This document shows, piece after piece, positions 32,355 to 39,900 of a DNA stretch of 40,545 nt. How positions within the stretch are numbered: position 1 is the stretch's first letter; every line of letters begins with the position of its first letter. The position numbers and the translations under genes are program-made. The stretch lies in the NCBI GenBank assembly GCA_016217925.1, contig JACRFK010000003.1, positions 335,656-376,200 on the forward strand, read 5' to 3'. The stretch is from Candidatus Kaiserbacteria bacterium (GTDB lineage: Bacteria; Patescibacteriota; Minisyncoccia; Phycocordibacterales; UBA2100). Below the pieces are notes generated by a model that saw nothing but the letters and a program-made list of their open reading frames with translations, did not search any database and was not told the origin of the DNA.

Positions 32355-33052
32355 TGTTGCGACGAAAAGTTGCTCATGACTCCCTGCCACAACGATGCGA
32401 AAAAGACCACGAACGAATTGTTATACCCCTCGTACAGGTACTCCCCTCTGTCGACGGCCGCGTCGGGACCCTTGTCTATCTCAGGAATATTCGGGTTCGC
32501 AAGAATATAGGCGTCGTGGCGAATGCCTGTTACTTGCCACGACACGCGGCCGAGTGGCGCGCCTCCTCCGATAGTAAATTGGTTGTTCTTCTCTTCGGTC
32601 TTCACGTGCAGATTCGGCATAGGAGCTCCGTATGGCTTCAATTGGTAGCGCACGCTCTCGTTCAGGGCGTCAAAATACGGAGGGAGACGCACGACCGCTT
32701 CGCCGTTCTTGTCGAGTGTTGCTATACCGTCGTAAAAGTTCTTGACTTCAGGGGCTTCGACAAGGCTGTGGTAGAGAAGTTTATTGGCGGGGTCCAGCGG
32801 ATGGTCGATAACGAATGAGCCGGCACCCTTGTAGACGTTTCCCGTCACCGTCAGGTTACCTACGACCGAAGAGGTCGTCGTAAATTTGGTTATGTACGTC
32901 CCCTGCGCGTAATACAGCGTCTGGGCGTAGTAAGCAGATTCGCCGTAGCCGCAAGATCCGCCGGCAAAAACGGTCTCCGGTAGTATGAGGGAACACGCCG
33001 CGGCCATCACGAACGCAACGAAGCGGACCCGTGTAGTTTTTCTTACATGCAT
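32351..33052 (-). CDS. exported DHPLDP-domain protein
   Basis: About 233 residues from the ATG at 33052 (MHVRKTTR), overlapping the upstream gene by 10 bases. Signal peptide ending TVFAGG, a short Tyr-rich segment (CGYGESAYYAQTLYYAQGTY) not found in its paralogues, then the DHPLDP domain (KGAGSFVIDHPLDPANKLLY, FYDGIATLDKNGEAVVRLP, GRVSWQVTGIRHDAY). Third gene of the operon beginning at 34177 and coupled to the cupredoxin gene. Confidence 0.85.
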   Translation of the reverse strand: MHVRKTTRVRFVAFVMAAACSLILPETVFAGGSCGYGESAYYAQTLYYAQGTYITKFTTTSSVVGNLTVTGNVYKGAGSFVIDHPLDPANKLLYHSLVEAPEVKNFYDGIATLDKNGEAVVRLPPYFDALNESVRYQLKPYGAPMPNLHVKTEEKNNQFTIGGGAPLGRVSWQVTGIRHDAYILANPNIPEIDKGPDAAVDRGEYLYEGYNNSFVVFFASLWQGVMSNFSSQQ

Positions 33053-33591
33053 AACGGCTTGAAGATGCACTCTCCTTTGTTAACTATCTGGCCCGGACCT
33101 TTTTCCACCTCTGAGTACTGCTGATGCGTGCGCACGGACGCATCATTGCGATTGCCGGTGATCTGCCATGATATGCGGCCGCGCGGTACGCCGCCGGCTA
33201 TTACGAACTGATTATCTTTCACCTCGGTCTTGAGGTAAAGATCGGGCATTGCCTTGTCGAGCGCAAAGAACTGATACCTGAAATCCTTGTTGAGTGCCAG
33301 AAAGTAGCTCGGCAGTTGTATCAGCGCTTCTCCGCTGCCGTCCACTATGGCGACGCCGTTGTAGATGTTTTTCACGTCCGGCGATTCGATCGCCGAGTAC
33401 GAGAGCAGCTTGTTGTGAGGGTCGAGCGGATGATCGATGAGGAAGTTGGTCGCGGCCTTGGTAAGACTGCCTACAACGGTAAAATTCACGGCAAATTGAA
33501 TGTTGCCGACTAGTGTGACCGCATATGCGGAGGCCGGCACCGCAAGCACGAGTACCACAAGAGCGATCTGTTTGATGTTATTTTTTCTCAT
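33043..33591 (-). CDS. exported DHPLDP-domain protein
   Basis: About 182 residues from the ATG at 33591 (MRKNNIKQIAL), overlapping the upstream gene by 14 bases. Signal peptide ending ASAYAV, then one DHPLDP domain in which NKLLYHSFVESPD has become NKLLSYSAIESPD. Later elements: IYNGVAIVDGSGEA, LPSYFLALNKDFRYQF and GRISWQITGNRND. It ends KGECIFKPLCM, similar to the 7283-7849 protein (KGECIFEPLCR). Confidence 0.83.
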   Translation of the reverse strand: MRKNNIKQIALVVLVLAVPASAYAVTLVGNIQFAVNFTVVGSLTKAATNFLIDHPLDPHNKLLSYSAIESPDVKNIYNGVAIVDGSGEALIQLPSYFLALNKDFRYQFFALDKAMPDLYLKTEVKDNQFVIAGGVPRGRISWQITGNRNDASVRTHQQYSEVEKGPGQIVNKGECIFKPLCM

Positions 33592-34177
33592 AGTATTCGG
33601 GTAGGAGATATTCCCCTTTGTCGGCGAGCGCGTCGGGTCCTTTTTCGACCTCGGTGATAATCGGGTGGGCAAGGACGTACGGGTCGTGGCGAATGCCTGT
33701 TACCTGCCACGACACGCGGCCGCCCGGCACACCTCCGGCGAGCACAATGGAGGGTGGACCAAGGATCCACAGGAATTTCCTGTGCACTTCGCTCGATAGA
33801 TGGAGGTCCGGCATTGGCGCGCCGAGGGGTGTAGCGAGATATCTGAAATCCTTGTTGAGAGCAAAAAAGTAATCGGGCAGATCTATCCGCGCTTCGCCGT
33901 TACTATCCAAGACGACGATCCCGTCGTAGATATTCATAATGTCCGGGGATTCCAGATTGTAGTGGTAGAGCAGCTTGTTCTTCGGATCGAGCGGGTGGTC
34001 AATGAGAAAGCTCTTCGTGACCGTCACAGAGAGCGTTCCGACTACAGAGCCTTGGCCTGTGATCGAGCTCGCTTTCGAGAGCACGACCGCCGATACGGGG
34101 ACGGACGGAAGAAGCAGTGCAAAAAAAGCGATCAATGTCCCGAGATATCCAGCAAGTTGAATGAATGAGCGGCTCAT
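33578..34177 (-). CDS. exported DHPLDP-domain protein
   Basis: About 199 residues from the ATG at 34177 (MSRSFIQLAGY), supported by TATACT then GGAGACTA just upstream. Signal peptide ending PVSAVV, then one DHPLDP domain (TKSFLIDHPLDPKNKLLYHY, IYDGIVVLDSNGEARIDLP, GRVSWQVTGIRHDPY). First gene of a six-gene minus-strand operon: three DHPLDP proteins, a cupredoxin and two Cys/His-rich proteins. Confidence 0.84.
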   Translation of the reverse strand: MSRSFIQLAGYLGTLIAFFALLLPSVPVSAVVLSKASSITGQGSVVGTLSVTVTKSFLIDHPLDPKNKLLYHYNLESPDIMNIYDGIVVLDSNGEARIDLPDYFFALNKDFRYLATPLGAPMPDLHLSSEVHRKFLWILGPPSIVLAGGVPGGRVSWQVTGIRHDPYVLAHPIITEVEKGPDALADKGEYLLPEYYEKK

Positions 34178-34185
34178 TAGTCTCC

Positions 34186-34194
34186 AGTATAGCA
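34186..34194 (-). promoter_or_regulatory. extended -10 and SD at head of the six-gene operon
   Basis: Reading minus, TGC-TATACT is followed by GGAGACTA and the ATG at 34177. GGAG may serve as an SD within a very short leader. Confidence 0.55.
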
Positions 34195-34247
34195 GAGGGC
34201 TGCTGTCATGCGCCACTAGGGCCGGCAATACGCAGATCGTCATTTGT

Positions 34248-34256
34248 TGATATGAT
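34248..34256 (+). promoter_or_regulatory. extended -10, leaderless-type promoter
   Basis: TGA-TATGAT is followed by GGCCCG and the ATG at 34263, so the transcript should begin at or next to the start codon. Confidence 0.6.
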
Positions 34257-34262
34257 GGCCCG

Positions 34263-35708
34263 ATGTTTTTCTCGGGGAAAAGATGGGCGGTCTATGTGTT
34301 GCTTGCGGTTTGTGCCATCTTGATAACTCTTATTGTTACGGAAAGGTCTTCCCGTGTGGTCACGGTCTCAGAGGGAGAAAACGGCTTCGCGCCCCAAAAG
34401 CTCAGCATTCACAAGGGCGACACGGTGCGATTTGTGAACGATACAGGCGGCTATATATGGCCCGCGTCCGATTTCCACCCCACCCACCGGACGTATCCCG
34501 AGTTCGACCCCAAGGAACCCATCGCGCCCGGCGGCACATGGACGTTCGAATTCAAAAAAGCGGGAGTCTGGGCATATCACGACCACCTATCGTCTAACTT
34601 TCACGGCACTGTCATCGTCGTGGGCACACCGGGAGAGGCCTCGCGGGAATGCCTGTCGCGCACCGCGAGCAGCTCCACCAGAGCTTTATGTTGGGAGGGC
34701 GACATTACGGACACCCTTGAACCAAAAGGTCTTAGTGCGGCTTTTGAGACGTTCGCGTCGCTCTATGCGCGCGAGCCGCTTTTCCGGGGACTGAATTGCC
34801 ACGATGCGACGCACATCATCGGCAAAGCCGCTTACAGGGCCTACGCGGATGACCATACAATCATCGACCGTCGGGAAACATCGTACTGCGGATACGGTTT
34901 CTATCACGGATTTATAGAAACGATGCTTCTCAATGAGGGCCCCGGCCAATACGGAAAGGTGCGCGCGTATTGTGATGCACTCAAGAGCGGTGGACAGCTC
35001 AACAACGTCTCGGGGGCTTGCTATCACGGTATTGGACATGCAGCGTTCGACTCCGTTCCCGGACGGCTATGGGGGGATGCGACCGCAATGGTAGAAAACG
35101 CCCTCGACACGTGTGAAAAAGCCGCGCTCGGCAAGCCTGAGCGCGCGCAATGCGGCACCGGAGTTTTCAACGCGTTCGCTGTCGCCGCGAGTGCCCATTC
35201 CTACAAGCTGGCATTCGAAAAGACAGACCCCTTGGGGATCTGCCGCGTGCAACGCTCTCTGTACCAGCCGGGATGTTACGGCGAAGTGGGTATCGGTGCG
35301 ATACGCGAGCAGAAACTCGACCGCGCCACAAGCCTGCAACTTATCGCCTCATTCCCTGATGCAGCCGTCGAGAAGGCGCTGCTTGGATATGTGGCCGACG
35401 AGGTCAAGCGCTCGATAGGAACGATCGATCTGCGCGCTTTTTATCGTCTCTGTACCTCGTTCTCGTCAACAAAGGAACGAAGCGCCTGCATGAACGGAAT
35501 CATCGCAGGCATGCGCGAGGCGGGAGAGCCCGGCAAAGAATATCTTTTGATGTTCCGTTACTGCGCATTCTATCCGAAGAGTGCAACGCGGGACGATTGC
35601 TACTCTTTCGCTATCTCACAGACGCGCACGATAGCTGCGGACACTTCCGATTTCGAGAATGCATGCATGACCATCGAAGATGCGGATGTCCGGGGTATGT
35701 GCAAGTAG
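34263..35708 (+). CDS. cupredoxin fused to Cys/His-rich repeat protein (family member 6)
   Basis: 481 residues. N-terminal helix (AVYVLLAVCAILITLIV), a cupredoxin domain at about residues 35-122 (LSIHKGDTVRFVNDTGGYIW, DFHPTHRTYPEF, VWAYHDHLSSNFHGTVIVVG), then the complete Cys/His-rich set: CLSRTASSSTRALC, NCHDATHIIGKAAYRAY, CGYGFYHGFIETML, CYHGIGHAAFDS and CGTGVFNAF, and Cys-paired repeats to the end. The fusion joins two families encoded separately in the operon on the other strand, which supports a shared role. The cupredoxin lacks the usual Cys ligand. Divergent from the six-gene operon. Confidence 0.87.
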   Translation: MFFSGKRWAVYVLLAVCAILITLIVTERSSRVVTVSEGENGFAPQKLSIHKGDTVRFVNDTGGYIWPASDFHPTHRTYPEFDPKEPIAPGGTWTFEFKKAGVWAYHDHLSSNFHGTVIVVGTPGEASRECLSRTASSSTRALCWEGDITDTLEPKGLSAAFETFASLYAREPLFRGLNCHDATHIIGKAAYRAYADDHTIIDRRETSYCGYGFYHGFIETMLLNEGPGQYGKVRAYCDALKSGGQLNNVSGACYHGIGHAAFDSVPGRLWGDATAMVENALDTCEKAALGKPERAQCGTGVFNAFAVAASAHSYKLAFEKTDPLGICRVQRSLYQPGCYGEVGIGAIREQKLDRATSLQLIASFPDAAVEKALLGYVADEVKRSIGTIDLRAFYRLCTSFSSTKERSACMNGIIAGMREAGEPGKEYLLMFRYCAFYPKSATRDDCYSFAISQTRTIAADTSDFENACMTIEDADVRGMCK

Positions 35709-35714
35709 GGAACG

Positions 35715-36950
35715 TTAGGGTGTCGCCGGTGTGGACGTTGCGTCCGTGGAGCTGGTGGCCGGCGTCGAAGAGGCCGCGCTGGTGTCGGCCTGTGTCGCGG
35801 TAGTATCTGCGGGAGTTGATGTTGCTGCAGGAGTTGAGGTGGCGAGAGGAGTCGAAGTTGCTACAGGCTCGGGTGTGGGGGTCGGTGTTGGCTCAGGCGT
35901 TGGAGTGGGGCTTGGCATCGGCTCAGGCTCCGGGGTCGGTGTTGGCTCGGGCGTTGGTGTGGGGGCCGGCGCAGGAGCGGGAGCATCACCCATAACCGTA
36001 ATGTGTCGCTCAATCCGTGTGATGTTATCCGCCTTATCACGCGCTTCATACGTTATCGTCCACTCTCCGACCTGCGCCGAGGCGAAATATATCCGCTCCA
36101 CTTTCTGCCCGTTCAGGTAGAGAGTAAGCGTCACGGCATCGGCCTTGCCGCCATCTGCGGCAACAACCCCAAGGTCCATATACATGCTGCCTGCCTGTAG
36201 TGTTATCGACGCGGAGCCGAGCAATTGTACGAATGGCGCCTCCGTGTCCGACGGGTCCCCCGAAAGCACGCTGCCGGGAGCCAAGTTCGCGCTACTTGCT
36301 TGCGGTACGACGTCCCCCGTGGAAGCGGCTGCGGCGGCGACCTGTGGGGGCGGAGGCGGCGGTTGGACGACCGGCGTGTATCCGGGCAAAGTCTCTGTCG
36401 TCGAGTCGAGGAATTTGCCGACGAGGCCCCCGTACGAGGTCGCGACGACTTTCTGCGATACGTTCATTCTCTCTTTCCCCTGTGTTTCTTTCAGACGCTC
36501 CACCTCGTGACTGATGTTCTGGCTGAGTTGCTCTGTTACGAACACACCTAAGTCGCCGTATTGCCCGAGACCACTTTTTGATACTTTCATCGTGACGCCT
36601 TTCGACACATCTTTCCAGACCGAGTTGTCGATGTCGATGGTCGAGAGCGTGTACCCGACGTAGTAGTTGTCGGCATCTTCCGTGACACCCACAATATCCA
36701 CTCTCGGTGTGTAGGTAGAGAGGTCTTTGCCCACGATGTAGGTGTTGTCGACGGTGAGCACTTTCTCTTGCGTGCTGTAGATCGCTTGTGGGTTGGTGGC
36801 GGCAAACGTGATGCCGCTGCCGAGGAAGAGTATCCCTATCGCGATAGGAACCGCATTGTGGTATTGCAGGAAGTGAGAGAGGTGTTTCACCCCGTTAGAA
36901 GACCCACCAATATTGTCTTCGTTATTTATTTCTTGATTTTTCATATACAT
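35715..36950 (-). CDS. membrane-anchored surface protein with Ig-like domain and Pro/Thr-rich tail
   Basis: 411 residues; MKNQEINNE at 36944 is an alternative start. A polar N-terminal segment precedes one helix (AVPIAIGILFLGSGITFAA), then a folded region (VDNTYIVGKDLSTYTPRVDI to about 190), a poly-Pro linker (VVQPPPPPPQV), an Ig-like domain of the DUF5011/HYR type (APFVQLLGSASITLQAGSMY to NITRIERHITV) and a low-complexity tail of PTPEPTPTPEP and TSTPA repeats that could span the cell wall. The first codons lie inside a large inverted repeat with the 5' end of the mRNA. It follows the giant surface protein gene on the same strand. Confidence 0.82.
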   Translation of the reverse strand: MYMKNQEINNEDNIGGSSNGVKHLSHFLQYHNAVPIAIGILFLGSGITFAATNPQAIYSTQEKVLTVDNTYIVGKDLSTYTPRVDIVGVTEDADNYYVGYTLSTIDIDNSVWKDVSKGVTMKVSKSGLGQYGDLGVFVTEQLSQNISHEVERLKETQGKERMNVSQKVVATSYGGLVGKFLDSTTETLPGYTPVVQPPPPPPQVAAAAASTGDVVPQASSANLAPGSVLSGDPSDTEAPFVQLLGSASITLQAGSMYMDLGVVAADGGKADAVTLTLYLNGQKVERIYFASAQVGEWTITYEARDKADNITRIERHITVMGDAPAPAPAPTPTPEPTPTPEPEPMPSPTPTPEPTPTPTPEPVATSTPLATSTPAATSTPADTTATQADTSAASSTPATSSTDATSTPATP

Positions 36951-36971
36951 ATTCAGTATCTTCTAACGGGG
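36890..36971 (-). repeat. 13-bp perfect inverted repeat flanking a start codon
   Basis: CCCCGTTAGAAGA (plus 36890-36902) and its exact reverse complement TCTTCTAACGGGG (36959-36971) flank the start of the 35715-36950 gene. In the mRNA the first arm would lie at the very 5' end and the second around codons 17-20 (SSNG), with the ATG in a loop of about 56 bases. Confidence 0.75.
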
Positions 36972-36981
36972 TTCAAGTTCT

Positions 36982-36990
36982 ATCATATCA
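36982..36990 (-). promoter_or_regulatory. extended -10 upstream of the inverted repeat
   Basis: Reading minus, TGA-TATGAT overlaps the stop codon region of the giant gene and predicts transcription start around 36975, a few bases before the left arm of the inverted repeat. Confidence 0.55.
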
Positions 36991-39900
36991 AGGCGTGGCA
37001 ATCTGCGCCGCGCTTTCCGTGCCGCTTTGCGCAGGCGAGATAGTTACCGGCTTGGAGTTTATCTCAAAGCCCTTGTAGCTCTTGTCTTCTTGGTCGGTGC
37101 GCAGGTTGCCCCACTTGGTGAAATCGAAGCGATTGCCCGAGAGACGCATTGATACCTCGCCTGGCGCGCTGGATTCTATGATGAGCTTGTTCTCCTTCGG
37201 TACTTTCTTGTAATACACCGTGGCGTCGAAGCCCGGCGTGAGCGCGACGATGAGCGTCTTCCAATCCTCCCCGAAATCCGTTATCTGGTAGAAGAGCCAA
37301 AGGTCGCTTCCCGTTTCTAGCGTATCGAAGTCGATGGTGTATGAATACTTGCCGTTCACCCCTCTCTCGCTGAGCGTGATGGCCTGAAGCACCTCTTCGT
37401 GAATTCCGATAGTTGAATCGCCGTACGTCGCGTACTTCACTCCATCGATGGTGTAAACAGGGTCGATGGTGCCTACGTCGAGCTTGCCGACGATCTTGAT
37501 GTCTCCCTGGAACGTGGAGGTGGCAGTGCCCATGCCTGACGCTCCGCCTGCAGCAACATAGAGACGACCCGAGGTCGAGAGTTCTCTGGACGGTGTCGTC
37601 GTGCCGATGCCCACCCAGCCGTTACTGTTGACCGTGATGGCGGCGATGGTGGAGGTCGCGTAGGCGTCGGTGGAGGTCGCGAAGTAGAGGTTTCCGTTCT
37701 GTGAAGAGAGGGTCCAGTGCTTGAGATTCGCTGCGGCGTTGCTGTCGGAAATAGCTATAGAGGGACGCGTGCCGGCAACCTGAAGTTCCCACCGCGGTGT
37801 TGAGGTGGCGATGCCGACACGGGTCTCTACGAGGAGGTTGCCGTTTGTCGTTGGTGTACCGGTCGGACACCCGTTGGTGTTGCCGCTGCCTCCCGTACAG
37901 ACCCAGAGGTTGCTGTCGTTGAAGAGCGCATCGTCGCCGCTTGGATAGACGAAGTAATCACCGACGCTTGAGGTGAGAATGTCGGTATTGTTGGCGGTGT
38001 CGTATGCGATCGCCTGTTGCGCCGTCGATACCGCACTCGTCATAGAGAGCAAGCGGAACGGCGAGGTCGTCCCGATACCGACCGAGCCGCCACTTGTCGC
38101 GAAATATGCAGAGCCGCTCGATGTGATGGCGGTCGAGCTGGCATACGTAATCGTCGTCGCACCCGTGAGCGAGAAGAAGCTCGAGGTCGCAAGGGCGGTC
38201 GGGACTGCGGAGGCACCGGTCACGTTGGCCAAGATAGAGTTCGCGGCGATGGCGGAGAGTGACGCGGCACCTGCGGAGTACGAGAGGCCGTTGGTGAACG
38301 TGGTCGTTGCAGAGTTGAACTTGGAGAAGGAGGCCGACGTGAGACACCCGAAGACGGAGGCGGACGCAGTGTCACAGGTCGTGTTCCCTGAGGCATACGT
38401 GAGACCGGTCGAGAAGGTGGTGGTGGCAGACGGTACCCAGGTGCCTGCCGTCGTGTACGTGAGAACGTTCCCGGCAGTGCCGGCGGCGAAGAGTGAGGAG
38501 GTGGAGATGGAGGCAGCGTCACCGGTGGAGCCGGTGATATTGCCCAAGATGGAGTTCGCGGATACTTGCGCGAGGTTTGAAAACGGCAGGTCGCCGGTCA
38601 CAGCATCGGTATCCGCAAGGTCCAAGGCACCCCAGGCGTAGGTAGAGGCACCGGTCACACGCAGTACCTGGCCAGCGGTCGAGGAGTCGGTAATCGCGGT
38701 GAAGGCGCTCGTACCGTTGCCTTGGAGGAGGCCGGTCAGGGTAGAGGCGCCGGTACCGCCATTGGCAACACTGAGGTCGGTTGTGAGGGTGAGCGTGCCG
38801 ATGTTCCCGAAGGTGGAGGAGGCGGTGCCGGAGACGCTGGTCGCGGTGGAGGACGCGTACGTAATCGTTGTGGCACCCGTGAGCGAGAAGAAGCTCGAGG
38901 TCGCAAGGGCGGTCGGGACTGCGGAGGCACCGGTCACGTTGGCCAAGATAGAGTTCGCGGCGATGGCGGCGAGACCGATGGTGCCGGAGGTGGTGATAGT
39001 ACCGCCCGTGAGTCCGTCGTTGGTCGCGATGGAAGTGACAGTACCTGAACCTCCCCCGCCCACGCATGTGCCGTTGATGGAGAAGCATCCGCCCGTGAGG
39101 TTCACACCGTTGGCGAATGATGAAGTGGCGAGAGAGCCGGAGTAGAGCGCGTTGGCGATGGTGGTGGAAGCGTTGGTGATAGAGAAGAGTGCTGTTGTAG
39201 AAGTGGCCGTGCCATCTGCTGTGGTGGAGGCAAGGTAGAAGTTGCCGCCCGCATTTCTGAACGCCCATTGTCCGATGCCGGCACCCGCGGAGAGCGCGAG
39301 TTGGGAGGCGGTCGCGGAGAACGGGTTCAAGAGCCATTGTGGCGTCGTCGTCCCGATGCCAATGTTGCCGGCGGAGTCGATGCGCATGCGCTCGCTCATG
39401 GTGAAATCTGAATTGGTGTTGCCTGTCCAGAAAGTAATTATGTTGTTTGAAGCCGTCGCCGCTCCCGCAACCCGCAGGTTGAGACCGGCATTGTTTGCGG
39501 TGATACTCCCCTCTTGCGTACCGGCCGTGTCATGCATAGAAAGGCGTACTACTCCGGATGAAGTGAGGTCCAGGGTGCTTCCCACACTGTTTACATTGGA
39601 CCACGGCGTCGTCGTCCCGATGCCGACGTTGCCGCTCCCATCAATTACGAACCGATCATTGGTGCCTATGACGCTTGAGCTTGAAATCTTGAACTTGCCG
39701 CCGTCGTTAAAGTCTGTACCCACTGCCCAGTTGTTGAGGAAGTTGCCGACTCCCGAGATGGTGCTGGAAGCTGAGAATACGAGTTGCGGAGAAGCCGCTG
39801 CAGTTGAGCCTGTTTTGTAGAGAGTCAAGAGGCCGTATGGAGTGGAAGTACCAAGGCCGATATTTCCCTTTCCATCAACGAGGAGGAACGGGGTCGAAGT

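Noticed and set aside
38699-39145. Plus-strand ORF of 148 residues inside the giant gene, with others nearby
   Set aside because: Antisense shadow of a repetitive Ser/Thr/Gly-rich gene; no start signals and the same peptide recurs at each DNA repeat.
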